64,000 nt of DNA from the NCBI GenBank assembly GCA_963796225.1, contig CAWCLK010000052.1, positions 36,893 through 100,892 of the forward strand. The letters run 5' to 3'. Below the pieces are notes generated by a model. The model was not told where the DNA came from. It searched no databases and was given only the letters and a program-made list of their open reading frames with translations. Within the stretch, counting starts at the first letter, position 1, and each line of letters begins with the position of its first letter. A program made the translations under genes and the position numbers. Positions 8,384 to 16,924 of this stretch are shown here, one piece after another. Source of the DNA: CAWCLK01 sp963796225 (GTDB lineage Bacteria > Actinomycetota > Nitriliruptoria > Nitriliruptorales > Nitriliruptoraceae).

Positions 8384-9727
8384 TCAGGGGGTGCCGAGGT
8401 CGCCGTCGAGCTCGTGCCCCCGGGTCTCCGGCAACCACGCCAGCGGCAGCGCCCCGAGCGCCACGGCGACGGCGAGGATCCGAGCAGCGCCCCCGAACCC
8501 GCCGGTGGCGTCGGCGAGCACCCCGAAGGCCGCCAGGCCCGCGACGGCCCCCAGCACCCCGGACGCCGCGGCCCAGCCGGCCACCGTGGCGCGGATGGAG
8601 GTCGGGAACGCCTCGGCCGCGAGCGCCCCGACCGGCGTCCCGAACGCGGCGGCGGCCGCCAGCGACACGAGGTAGCCGACGACGAGCAGGGGCAGCGACC
8701 CGGTGTAGGCGGTGGCGAGCCCACCTGCCGTGACCACCAGGGCGAGTGCGGCGGCGGGGCGCCGGCCCGCCCGGTCGGCCAGCCACCGGCCGGTCAGCAG
8801 TCCGAGCGCCCCGACCGGACCCGCGGCCAGCACGAGCGTGGCGGTGGTGGTCGTCGAGGCGCCCAGGACCTGCTCGGCGTAGACCACGACGTAGGTGAAG
8901 CCGGGACCGGTGGCCAGGCTCAGTGCGGCGGTGGTGACCAGCAGCAGCGCGAGCCGTCCCCGGTGGGCGGCCGGCACGGTGCCCAGCACCCGGGCCCGAC
9001 GGGAGGCCGGGCGGTGGGCGACCCGCGTGTAGACGGCGGGCTCCTGCAACGACCGGGCCAGCCACGGCAGCACGACCAGCGGCACGAGCACCAGCGAGGT
9101 GGTGAGCCGGTACGAGGCGCCGGACAGCGCCCCGCGGAGCAACGGCACCACCCCGGCACCGAGCCCGTACGACGCCCCGATCAGGGCCAGGGCCCACGAC
9201 CGGTGGCGGGACGTGGTCTCCTCGGCGGCCACCACGCCGGCGAGGTTGTTGACCGTGGACAGGAACGGCCGCGCGAACGCCACGGCCGCGACCCACCACC
9301 AGAAGCTGGGCGCCAGCGCCCCGAGGGCGGTCATGGCAAGCCCCACGGCCATGGCCCCGAGCAGCGTCCCTCGGCGCCCGAGGCGGTCGGCGAGGGCACT
9401 GGCCGGCAGGGCCCCGAGCGACGCCAGCCGGATGCAGGCCAGGGCCACGCCGAGGGTGGTGCCGGTCAACCCGATCTGGGCGGCGACGTCCTGCCCCGCC
9501 CCGGGAGCCCCGAACGTGCTGGCCACGTCGCCGATCACCGCGGTCACCGCGAACCCGGCCAGGCCACTGGCCGCCGAGGCGCCGGCCGCGGCCGCCAACG
9601 ACGGTGTCAGCCAGGCGAGGCGGCCGGGCTGACGGGTCGACGTCGGTGTGCTCGAGAGGTCCTCGGGGCGACGCGGGAACGGCGGCGACGCTAGCGCTGG
9701 GTCGCGACCGGACCGCGCTCCCGGCAT
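8384..9727 (-). CDS. MFS transporter
   Basis: The 447-residue product has about twelve transmembrane helices in two halves. The conserved loop after helix 2 reads ALADRLGRRGTL, and the matching loop in the second half reads RWLADRAGRRPAA. Near the C terminus, AEAFPTSIRATVAGW and PETRGHELD are typical of the sugar-porter/metabolite-proton-symporter branch of the major facilitator superfamily. The substrate cannot be deduced. The first about 35 residues are hydrophilic and poor in conserved features, so a later start is possible; I used the ATG at 9727. The divergent neighbour begins about 50 bases away, which leaves a compact shared promoter region. Confidence 0.82.
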   Translation of the reverse strand: MPGARSGRDPALASPPFPRRPEDLSSTPTSTRQPGRLAWLTPSLAAAAGASAASGLAGFAVTAVIGDVASTFGAPGAGQDVAAQIGLTGTTLGVALACIRLASLGALPASALADRLGRRGTLLGAMAVGLAMTALGALAPSFWWWVAAVAFARPFLSTVNNLAGVVAAEETTSRHRSWALALIGASYGLGAGVVPLLRGALSGASYRLTTSLVLVPLVVLPWLARSLQEPAVYTRVAHRPASRRARVLGTVPAAHRGRLALLLVTTAALSLATGPGFTYVVVYAEQVLGASTTTTATLVLAAGPVGALGLLTGRWLADRAGRRPAAALALVVTAGGLATAYTGSLPLLVVGYLVSLAAAAAFGTPVGALAAEAFPTSIRATVAGWAAASGVLGAVAGLAAFGVLADATGGFGGAARILAVAVALGALPLAWLPETRGHELDGDLGTP

Positions 9728-9775
9728 CCTGTGCGCCCCGCCCCTGCCCGCACCCCCACCGCCGAGGTCCCGCCC

Positions 9776-10138
9776 GTGATCCTGCTGCTGCTCGGCGCCG
9801 TCCTGGCGGCCGTGTCGCTGTGGAGCGTCTCGATCGGGGCGCTGCTCGAGGTCCGGCGGGAACGGCAGCGCGACCTCACTGCACTGTGCCGGGCGTGGGT
9901 GCCCCTCGCGGGCGGCGACCGGCTCTACCGGTGCGGGGCGACGACCGTGCCGGGGCGCGACCACTGCCCCACCCACGCGTCGCCGAACCGGCGCAACGCC
10001 GCCGCCACCCATCCGGAGGCCCAGCGGGTCGAGGCGACCCGCCAGTGGGCCGACGCCCGCCGCAAGATGCGGTGGGGCATCCCCCTGGCGACGGTGACCC
10101 TGGTGGCGTCGGTGGCGGCCCTGGCGGTCTGGCTGTGA
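9776..10138 (+). CDS. Hypothetical protein with terminal membrane helices and Cys/His cluster
   Basis: The 120-residue product has a hydrophobic helix at each end (about residues 2-20 and 98-118). The loop between them carries LCRAWVP, LYRCGATTVPG and DHCPTH. Three cysteines and a histidine in that loop could bind zinc. I do not recognise the family. The GTG at 9776 with GAGG ahead gives a start inside the first helix; an ATG at 9731 is an alternative. The stop overlaps the GTG of the next gene by four bases (GTGA), so they are probably co-translated. Confidence 0.6.
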   Translation: MILLLLGAVLAAVSLWSVSIGALLEVRRERQRDLTALCRAWVPLAGGDRLYRCGATTVPGRDHCPTHASPNRRNAAATHPEAQRVEATRQWADARRKMRWGIPLATVTLVASVAALAVWL

Positions 10139-10502
10139 CCGCACCCGCCGCCTCTCCCCCGCAGAGAAAGAGGAGGCGCTGGAGGCCGAGATCACGCGCC
10201 GGCGGGCACGCACCGTCGCACGCGTCCGGCAGCTGGAACGCGACGTCGCGGCACTGGTCGACGCCACCCATGACAGCCCGGACGACGAGCACGACCCCGA
10301 GGGCGCCACCATCGGCTTCGAACGGGCCCAGGCCACCACGTTGCTCGCCGACGCCCGGGCGCAGCTCGAGGCGCTGGACCGGGCCGCCGTCGCCCTGGAC
10401 GCCGGCACGCTCGGCCGGTGCGAGGTGTGCGGCGGGGCGATCGCCGTGGACCGCCTGCTCGCCCGTCCCACGGCCCGCCGGTGCGTGGGGTGTGCTGACT
10501 GA
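10135..10502 (+). CDS. DksA/TraR-type zinc-finger protein (one-base frame break)
   Basis: The second and longest part of this gene reads PAEKEEALEAEI, a long helical hairpin with DDEHDPEG, and a C-terminal LGRCEVCGGAIAVDRL...CVGCAD. That is the four-cysteine zinc finger of DksA/TraR proteins, which act in the RNA polymerase secondary channel. No start codon exists in that frame. The GTG at 10135, overlapping the previous stop as GTGA, is in another frame and joins correctly if one C is added to the run of five at 10156-10160. The simplest reading is a base lost from that homopolymer. The product would be about 120 residues. Confidence 0.75.
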
Positions 10503-10568
10503 CCGGGCCAGACGTGGTGCACGGGGACGTCGCGTCGGGCACGATGCGGCACCGAGGGAGGGAGCCCC

Positions 10569-11966
10569 ATGGGACGACTGCCGCTGACCGACGCCGCGTG
10601 GCTGCTGATCGAGTCACGGGAGCGGCCGATGCACGTGGGTGGGCTGCAGCTGTTCACCCGCCCCCCGGACGCCCCGGAGGACTGGCTGCAGCAGGTGGCC
10701 GCGCGGGCGATGGACTTCGCCGATCCCCGGCCGCCCTTCGACCAGGTGCTCAAGGAGCCCTACGGCCGGCTGGGCACCTTCGCCTTCGAGCACGACGACG
10801 TCGAGATCGCCTACCACGTCCGGCACCTCGCGCTGCCGGCCCCGGGGCGGATCCGCGAGCTGCTGTCGTTCTGCTCGAACGTGCACAGCCACACCCTCGA
10901 CCGTCACCGTCCGCTGTGGGAGCTCTACCTCATCGAGGGCATCGAGGGCGACCGGGTCGCGGTGTTCACGAAGGTGCACCACTCGGTCCTGGACGGCGTC
11001 GCGGCGATGCGCCAGATCCTGCGGGCCTTCACGCCGGATCCTGCCGATCGCGACGTGCCCCCGCCGTGGGCCATGCGTCCCGACGCCCCGCCCGCGACCA
11101 GCGACGCCCCCGACGGGGCGTCGGGACCGATCGGGATCCTGCAGCGCACCGGGGCGGGCGTCCGGGCCGTGGGCGGAGCGGCCGGCGCCGCCGTGGGAGC
11201 CGGTCGGGCGCTGCTGGACCAGTACCGACGAGCACGGCACGACGAGGCGGAGGTGCTGCCCTTCCAGGCCCCACCCACGATCATGAACGTCCGCCTGACC
11301 TCCACACGACGGTTCGTGGCACAGGACTACTCGCTGGACCGCATCCGGGCGGTCGCACGCGCCACGGGCTCCACGGTCAACGACGTGGTGCTGACGATGT
11401 GCGGCGGAGCCCTGCGGACCTACCTGCAGTCCCACGACGCCCTGCCGGACGAACCGCTGGTCGGGTTCGTCCCGGTGTCGATCCGCCCCGAGGACGACAG
11501 CGATGCCGGCAACGCGCTCTCCTTCGTGTTCTGCAACCTCGCGACGCACCTGGAGGACCCGGCCGACCGGCTGGCACTGGTGAAGCGATCGATGGACGCG
11601 GCCAAGCAGCGGATGTCCCGGATGTCCCGGGCCGAGCTCACCGACTACGCGATCGCCGTGACCTCGCCGCTGATCCTGGGCAACCTGACCGGGCTGTCGG
11701 GGCGCACCCGACGGCCGCTGTTCAACGTCACCATCTCCAACGTGCCCGGCCCCCAGCAGACGCTGTACTGGAACGGGGCGGAGCTGGAGGGCATCTACCC
11801 GGCATCACTGCTCCAGGACGGCTACGCGCTCAACATCACCCAGACCAGCTACCGGGACCAGATGGCCTTCGGCATCACCGCCGACCGGTCCGCGCTGCCC
11901 AGCGTGCAACGCCTGATCGACCACCTCGCCGAGGAGCTCGACACCCTCGAGGCCGCCGCCGGGTGA
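10569..11966 (+). CDS. Wax ester synthase/diacylglycerol acyltransferase (WS/DGAT) family
   Basis: The 465-residue product has the condensing motif VHHSVLDGVA (HHxxxDG) near residue 140, the family's opening PLTDAAWLLIE, and RPLWELYLIEG before the active site. The C-terminal FNVTISNVPGP is the second conserved block. These enzymes transfer an acyl group from acyl-CoA to a long-chain alcohol or diacylglycerol to make storage wax esters or triacylglycerol. GGGAGGGAG lies just ahead of the ATG. It stands alone, with a small unknown gene downstream. Full length and intact motifs argue for a working enzyme. Confidence 0.9.
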   Translation: MGRLPLTDAAWLLIESRERPMHVGGLQLFTRPPDAPEDWLQQVAARAMDFADPRPPFDQVLKEPYGRLGTFAFEHDDVEIAYHVRHLALPAPGRIRELLSFCSNVHSHTLDRHRPLWELYLIEGIEGDRVAVFTKVHHSVLDGVAAMRQILRAFTPDPADRDVPPPWAMRPDAPPATSDAPDGASGPIGILQRTGAGVRAVGGAAGAAVGAGRALLDQYRRARHDEAEVLPFQAPPTIMNVRLTSTRRFVAQDYSLDRIRAVARATGSTVNDVVLTMCGGALRTYLQSHDALPDEPLVGFVPVSIRPEDDSDAGNALSFVFCNLATHLEDPADRLALVKRSMDAAKQRMSRMSRAELTDYAIAVTSPLILGNLTGLSGRTRRPLFNVTISNVPGPQQTLYWNGAELEGIYPASLLQDGYALNITQTSYRDQMAFGITADRSALPSVQRLIDHLAEELDTLEAAAG

Positions 11967-12038
11967 GCCTCCCGAACGCTCAAGGGGCCCGGGGCTGCCG
12001 CCGACAGTGAACGGTGGGGGTGACAAGGAGAGCCGACC

Positions 12039-12407
12039 GTGAGCCGCCTGGACCGTGCCGTCCGGCGAGTGCGCCAGCACCTCGACCGGTACGAGTACCT
12101 GCTCGCCTCTGCCTGGGGCATGGAGGCCGACGGCCGCCGTGCCCGCGTCGTCGTGGTGACCGACAAGCGCGTCGTCGTCGGTTGGCGTCGTCCCTCCCCA
12201 CCGGAGGTGCTGTCCGCCAGCACCACCGCGGTCTACGACCGGGCCGAGGGGCGCCTGACGCTGCTCGACGGCGACACGACCGTCCGCCTGCGCGACGTCG
12301 ACCCGCGTGAGGGGCAGCAGGTCGTCGCGCTGCTCGACCGCGCCCACGAGCGGCCGCTGGCCGAACGCATCGGCGACCCGTTCCACGTCCGCGTGCTCGA
12401 GGCGTAG
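12039..12407 (+). CDS. Small hypothetical protein, PH-like fold suspected
   Basis: The 122-residue product begins with a basic helix (SRLDRAVRRVRQHLDRYEYL) and continues with short alternating strands: RVVVVTDKRVVVGWRR, TTAVYDRAEGRLTLLDG and VRLRDVDPREG. The TDKR...G pattern resembles bacterial PH-like proteins, but I would not assign a function. AAGGAG lies ahead of the GTG start. It sits between the wax ester synthase gene and the hydrolase-OsmC gene on the same strand. Confidence 0.65.
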   Translation: MSRLDRAVRRVRQHLDRYEYLLASAWGMEADGRRARVVVVTDKRVVVGWRRPSPPEVLSASTTAVYDRAEGRLTLLDGDTTVRLRDVDPREGQQVVALLDRAHERPLAERIGDPFHVRVLEA

Positions 12408-12446
12408 CCACACGGCAGGATGGCGCCCCCGATCCTTCGAGGCGCC

Positions 12447-13709
12447 GTGGCCCGCTCGAGCACCTGCACCTTCTCCAACGTCCGTGACGAGCAGCTGTCC
12501 GCACGGCTCGAACGGCCTGACGGACCGGTGTACGCCACCGCGGTGTTCGCGCACTGCTTCACGTGCTCCAAGGACCTGCGGGCAGCGCGGCGGCTGGCAC
12601 GCGCGCTGGCGGGCCGGGGCATCGCCGTGCTGTCCTTCGACTTCCCCGGCCTCGGATCGAGCGAGGGCGACTTCGCCGCCTCGACGTTCTCCTCCGACGT
12701 GGACGACCTCGTGGCCGCCGCCGGGTACCTGGCCGAGACCATCGCCCCGCCCAGCCTGCTCGTGGGCCACTCCTTCGGCGGTGCGGCCGCCCTGGTCGCG
12801 GCATCGCGCATGGACGGGATCGCGGCCGTGGCCACGATCGGGGCACCGGCCGACCTCGACCACGTCGTCGACCTGTTCGCCGACGACCTCGACACGATCC
12901 GCGAGCAGGGCCAGGCCCAGGTCACCCTGGCGGGCCGGACCTTCACGATCCGGTCCGGCTTCGTCGACGACCTCGAGGCCCACCGGCTGACCGACGTGGT
13001 CGCCGAGCTCGATGCTGCCCTGCTGGTCCTGCACGCCCCGCTGGACGACACGGTCGGGGTGGACAACGCGCGTGTGCTGTTCGAGGCGGCTCGCCACCCC
13101 AAGAGCTTCGTGTCCCTGGCCGACGCCGACCACCTGCTCACCGACGAGGCCGACGCGCGCTACGCCGCCGAGGTCGTGGCCGCCTGGGCCAGCCGCTACC
13201 TGCCGAACATCCCGCTCGAGGACGAGGCCGGGGACGCCACCACGCCGGCCCCCATGCCGCGGGGCGCAGGCAGCTACGCCGACGACACCGCGGTGGCCCG
13301 GACCACCACGGGGTTGTCCGCCCGGGTGGCCACCCGCGGCTTCCTCCTGCAGGCGGACGAGCCACGATCGGTCGGCGGGACCGAGACCGGCCCCACCCCG
13401 TACGACTACCTCGGTGCCGCCCTGGCCGCCTGCACGTCCATGACGCTGCGGATGTACGCGGACCGAAGGGAGCTGGCGCTCGAGGAGGTCGTCACCACCG
13501 TGCGGTTCGAACGCGTCCACGCCGACGACTGCGCCTCGTGCGAGCACCGCGACGGCCACATCGAGCAGTTCACCCGCACCGTGGCCGTCCGCGGCGACCT
13601 CGACGACGCCGATCGGGACAAGCTCCTGTCGATCGCCAACCGCTGCCCGGTGCACCGCACGCTCAGCGGGCAGATCGAGATCCGCACGGTGCTGGCCGAC
13701 GACGCGTGA
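12447..13709 (+). CDS. Bifunctional alpha/beta hydrolase-OsmC family protein
   Basis: Two domains are fused in about 420 residues. Residues about 10-255 form an alpha/beta hydrolase with FAHCFTCSKDL (oxyanion strand), the nucleophile elbow GHSFGG, an acid in HAPLDDTV and a histidine in ADADHLL. Residues about 270-420 form an OsmC-like peroxide-reducing domain with PYDYLGAALAACTSMTLRMYA (first Cys) and NRCPVHRTL (second Cys). Such fusions are known in bacteria, and their substrates are unclear. OsmC domains reduce organic hydroperoxides. I chose the GTG at 12447 because GAGG precedes it, but the ATG at 12420 is in frame. EngB follows 19 bases later. Confidence 0.87.
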   Translation: MARSSTCTFSNVRDEQLSARLERPDGPVYATAVFAHCFTCSKDLRAARRLARALAGRGIAVLSFDFPGLGSSEGDFAASTFSSDVDDLVAAAGYLAETIAPPSLLVGHSFGGAAALVAASRMDGIAAVATIGAPADLDHVVDLFADDLDTIREQGQAQVTLAGRTFTIRSGFVDDLEAHRLTDVVAELDAALLVLHAPLDDTVGVDNARVLFEAARHPKSFVSLADADHLLTDEADARYAAEVVAAWASRYLPNIPLEDEAGDATTPAPMPRGAGSYADDTAVARTTTGLSARVATRGFLLQADEPRSVGGTETGPTPYDYLGAALAACTSMTLRMYADRRELALEEVVTTVRFERVHADDCASCEHRDGHIEQFTRTVAVRGDLDDADRDKLLSIANRCPVHRTLSGQIEIRTVLADDA

Positions 13710-13728
13710 CCTGCGAGACTCCCCCGCC

Positions 13729-14310
13729 ATGAGTGCCCCCCTGGACCTGACCTTCGTCACCTCCGCCGACGTCGTCGGCGCGCTGCCCACGTCACGGGCC
13801 GAGGTGGCCGTGGCGGGGCGCAGCAACGTCGGCAAGTCGTCGCTGCTCAACGCACTGGCCGGCCGGCAGGGCCTGGCTCGGACCTCGAGCACGCCGGGCC
13901 GCACGCGGCTGCTCAACCAGTTCGCCCTCGCCGGCGGCGGCACGCTGGTCGACCTGCCCGGGTACGGCTACGCGAAGGCGTCGAAGGTCGACCGCGCCGG
14001 GTGGCAGGGCCGCATGGAGCAGTACCTGGTCGAGCGCGATGGCCTGCGCATGGTGCTGCTGCTGGTCGACGGCGAGGTGGGGCCCACCGCGCTGGACCTC
14101 GACATGCTGGCGTGGCTGCGCCAGCACGACGTCCCCCACACGGTGGTGGCCACCAAGCACGACAAGGTCAAGAGCTCGCGGCGCGAACGGCGCAAGCGGG
14201 ACGTGGCCGAGGCGTGCGGGCTGGAGCGGGGCGAGGTCGTCTGGGTCAGCGCCCAGACGAAGGTCAACCTCGACCACCTCCGGGGGCTCGTGCGGGGCTG
14301 GTTGGCCTGA
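13729..14310 (+). CDS. engB: Ribosome-biogenesis GTPase EngB (YsxC/YihA)
   Basis: The 193-residue product shows the G motifs of EngB. G1 is AGRSNVGKSSLLN near residue 29, G3 is VDLPGYGYA, G4 is ATKHDKV and G5 is WVSAQTK. STPGRTRLLNQF between G1 and G3 is characteristic of this GTPase. EngB helps assemble the large ribosomal subunit and is essential in several bacteria. The length is normal for the family, and the frame is intact. It converges with the phosphoesterase gene, with only three bases between the stops. Confidence 0.95.
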   Translation: MSAPLDLTFVTSADVVGALPTSRAEVAVAGRSNVGKSSLLNALAGRQGLARTSSTPGRTRLLNQFALAGGGTLVDLPGYGYAKASKVDRAGWQGRMEQYLVERDGLRMVLLLVDGEVGPTALDLDMLAWLRQHDVPHTVVATKHDKVKSSRRERRKRDVAEACGLERGEVVWVSAQTKVNLDHLRGLVRGWLA

Positions 14311-14313
14311 CGC

Positions 14314-15186
14314 TCAGACGTCCGGTGGCGCCCCGGCCAGGTGGACCCGCCCCGACAGCAGCAGCGCCCGCGGGCGGGCGGGCCGTCCACCCGCGCTGGG
14401 ATCGATCCCGATGATCTCGCGCCCACCCACCCGTGTGATCACGTGGCCGAGGTCGTCGATCCCGGTGGAGTCCCGGAGCTCCGGTGGCACCCGTCGTCCC
14501 TTCGACGGGGGCAGCAGCGGCTGGGCGTGGCCGTGGACCTGGGTGAACGGCACGGCCCCGCCCACCTGGGCATGCACCAGCCACGGCGACCGCAGCTCCT
14601 GCTTCGGCTCGGTCCACGCCACCCCCGGGTCGGCGTCGCGGGCCGCCATCGCGCCCGGTTGCAGCACGTGGGCCGCGTGGGTCGTGGGGTCGGCCAGCGC
14701 CCCGACCGCCCCGACGTGGTCGGGTTCGCCCAGGGCACGCCACGACCGGACCGTCAGGCCCCCGTGGGTCACGAGCACCGGACCCCGGCGCGCGTCGTCG
14801 ACGGCCACGGCGGGGCGCAGGAAGCCCTCCTGCCACCACTCCCCCACCCGGGCGCCCACGCGCGCGTCGATCGGCGGGACCCAGAACGACGTCCCGCCGG
14901 GCACGTACTGGGCCTCGTGGTTGCCGAGCAGCTGCACCCACCGCCCCGTGCGCCGGAACAGCGCGTCCACCACCGCGACGACCAGCTCGCTGACGGGGCC
15001 CTTGTGCACGAGGTCGCCGACCTGGACGACCACGAGGTCGTCCGGCCAGCTGACCCGTCGGGGGACGTTGCGGTCGTCCACCTCGACGCCCAGCTCGGCC
15101 AGCGTCGTCAGCAGCGGCTTGAGGTGGCCGGACAGGTCGCCGAGGACGGCGATGCGGGGCGCCTCGAGGACGTGCCGGTCGGTCAC
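14314..15186 (-). CDS. Metallophosphoesterase (Shewanella-type PPP-like)
   Basis: The 290-residue product contains the calcineurin-like metal-binding series: GDLSGH (where GDxHG is usual), VQVGDLVHKG (GDxxDRG-like), LLGNHEAQY (GNHE), VTHGGLT and a late HGHAQP. These ligands bind two metals for phosphate-ester hydrolysis. The substrate may be a protein, nucleotide or other ester. The GTG start overlaps the stop of the glutathione peroxidase gene as GTGA, so the two genes are co-translated. Confidence 0.8.
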   Translation of the reverse strand: MTDRHVLEAPRIAVLGDLSGHLKPLLTTLAELGVEVDDRNVPRRVSWPDDLVVVQVGDLVHKGPVSELVVAVVDALFRRTGRWVQLLGNHEAQYVPGGTSFWVPPIDARVGARVGEWWQEGFLRPAVAVDDARRGPVLVTHGGLTVRSWRALGEPDHVGAVGALADPTTHAAHVLQPGAMAARDADPGVAWTEPKQELRSPWLVHAQVGGAVPFTQVHGHAQPLLPPSKGRRVPPELRDSTGIDDLGHVITRVGGREIIGIDPSAGGRPARPRALLLSGRVHLAGAPPDV

Positions 15187-15677
15187 GCCGACAGCTGCGC
15201 CTCGATCGCCCCGACGACGGCGGGATCCTCCGGCGTGGTCGCCGGCCGGAACCGGGCGACCACCTCGCCGTCGCCGGCGACCAGGAACTTCTCGAAGTTC
15301 CACAGGACGTCGCCAGCCTCGCCGTCGGCGTCGGGCACGTCGGTCAGCACCTCGTAGACGGGATGGCGCTGCTCGCCGTTGACGTCGACCTTCGCCATCA
15401 GCGGGAACGTGACCCCGTAGGTCGTCGAGCAGAAGGTCTGGATCTCCTCGGCGGTGCCCGGCTCCTGGCCCTTGAACTGGTTGCACGGGAACCCGACCAC
15501 GGTCAGGCCGCGGTCGCCGTAGGTCTGCTGCAGGCGCTCGAGCCCCTCGTACTGCGGGGTCAGGCCGCACTTCGACGCGACGTTGACGACGAGCACGGGA
15601 CCGTCGGCGTGCTCGCCGAGCGTGGTCGGACGACCGTCGAGGGTCTCGAGCGGGAGGGAGAGCAGGTCGGTCGACAT
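15183..15677 (-). CDS. Glutathione peroxidase family thiol peroxidase (Cys form)
   Basis: The 164-residue product has VNVASKCGLTPQYEGL with the peroxidatic cysteine, GFPCNQF with the usual resolving-region cysteine and glutamine, and WNFEKFLV with the catalytic tryptophan and asparagine. In bacteria these enzymes mostly use thioredoxin rather than glutathione to reduce hydroperoxides. The length is typical. The gene is upstream of and overlaps the phosphoesterase. The divergent dehydrogenase gene starts about 140 bases away. Confidence 0.9.
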   Translation of the reverse strand: MSTDLLSLPLETLDGRPTTLGEHADGPVLVVNVASKCGLTPQYEGLERLQQTYGDRGLTVVGFPCNQFKGQEPGTAEEIQTFCSTTYGVTFPLMAKVDVNGEQRHPVYEVLTDVPDADGEAGDVLWNFEKFLVAGDGEVVARFRPATTPEDPAVVGAIEAQLSA

Positions 15678-15780
15678 GGGAGGCCTCGTGATGCGGATCG
15701 GCTGCGGGGGCAGCGACGCTACCCCGATCGATCGTGGACCCCTGCCGGCCGCACGCCCCGGTGCGGTCTGGTTGGATGAT

Positions 15781-15801
15781 CGGCTGCCCATCACGCAGCC
15801 G
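15781..15801. promoter_or_regulatory. Perfect 7-bp inverted repeat ahead of dehydrogenase start
   Basis: CGGCTGC and GCAGCCG are perfect inverted repeats separated by seven bases. They end 14 bases ahead of the GTG of the divergent dehydrogenase gene and just upstream of its GAGGGAG ribosome-binding site. This could be an operator or an mRNA hairpin that limits translation. The sequence alone cannot tell which. Confidence 0.4.
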
Positions 15802-15815
15802 TCGAGGGAGACGAC

Positions 15816-16924
15816 GTGACCATCCCGTCCACCATGCAGGCCGTCCTGCTCACCGGGCACGGCGGCCTCGACAAGCTCGAGGTCCACGACGACGTGCCCG
15901 TGCCCTCCCCCGGGCCTGACGAGGTCCTCGTCGAGGTCAGTGCCTGCGGCCTGAACAACACCGACGTGTGGGTGCGCGAGGGTGCCTATGGGCTCGAGGA
16001 GGACCCCGACGCCGTGTCGACCTGGCGTCGCGGCCGTTCGACGCTCGAGTTCCCGCGGATCCAGGGCACCGACACGGTCGGGACGATCGTGGCCGTCGGG
16101 GACGGGGTGGCCGACAGCCGTGTCGGCGAACGGGTGATGGTCGACTTCTCGATCTACAACCGCGAGGACGACTCGCTGGCCGACATCGACTACATGGGCC
16201 ACGGCCGGGACGGCGGGTACGCCGAGTACCAGGTGGTGCCCGGCCGACCACGCCCACGTCGTGCACCGCGACCTCGACGACGCCGAGCTCGCGACCTTCT
16301 GCTGCGCCTACCTGACCGGCGAGCACATGCTGGACCGCGCCCGTCTGGCCGAGGGCGAACGCATCCTCGTGACCGGGGCGTCCGGTGGCGTGGGCTCGGG
16401 CATCGTCCAGCTCGCACGCGCGCGCGGGGCGATCCCCTACGCCGTCACCAGCGAGGGCAAGGCCGACCAGGTCAAGGCCATCGGCGCCGAGGACGTCGTC
16501 CTGCCGAGGCAAGGGCGACCTCGTCCAGCAGGTCGAGGACATGCTCGACGGCGAGGTCATCGACGTGGTCGCCGACCTGGTCGGGGGCGACATGTTCAAC
16601 GACCTGCTGCGGATCCTGCGCCCCGAGGGCCGCTACACCACCTCCGGCGCCATCGGCGGGCCCGTGGTCAAGCTCGACCTGCGCACGATGTACCTCAAGC
16701 ACCTCGAGCTGCACGGGTCCTCGCAGGGCACCCGCACGGCATTCCGCCGGCTCGTGCGCTACATCGAGGAGGAGAAGATCGACCCGATCCTCTCCGGCAC
16801 CTACCCGCTCAGTCGCTTCCACGACGCCCAGACCGCGTTCATGGCCAAGAAGTACGTGGGCAACATCGTGGTCGTGCCCGACGCGAAGTGGGAGGAGCAC
16901 GGGGCCGCACATGCCGCGGACTGA
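15816..16924 (+). CDS. Zinc-binding/quinone-reductase-type dehydrogenase (two frame breaks)
   Basis: Three frames together encode a medium-chain dehydrogenase of about 370 residues. The first carries GPDEVLVEVSACGLNNTDVW and FPRIQGTDTVGTIVAVG. The second, after an extra G near 16240, carries the nucleotide-binding ILVTGASGGVGSGIVQLARA. The third, after an extra C near 16504, carries VVADLVGGDMFNDLL and ends FMAKKYVGNIVVVP. The catalytic-zinc cysteine-histidine pattern is absent (NNTDVW), so a quinone oxidoreductase-like, zinc-independent NADPH enzyme is likely. The GTG start has GAGGGAG ahead. Its end overlaps the next gene by 14 bases. Confidence 0.78.

Noticed and set aside
8384..10753. Extension of the MFS frame to 789 codons
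   Set aside because: Everything upstream of 9727 lies antisense to two plus-strand genes and is low-complexity. The transporter begins shortly after 9727.
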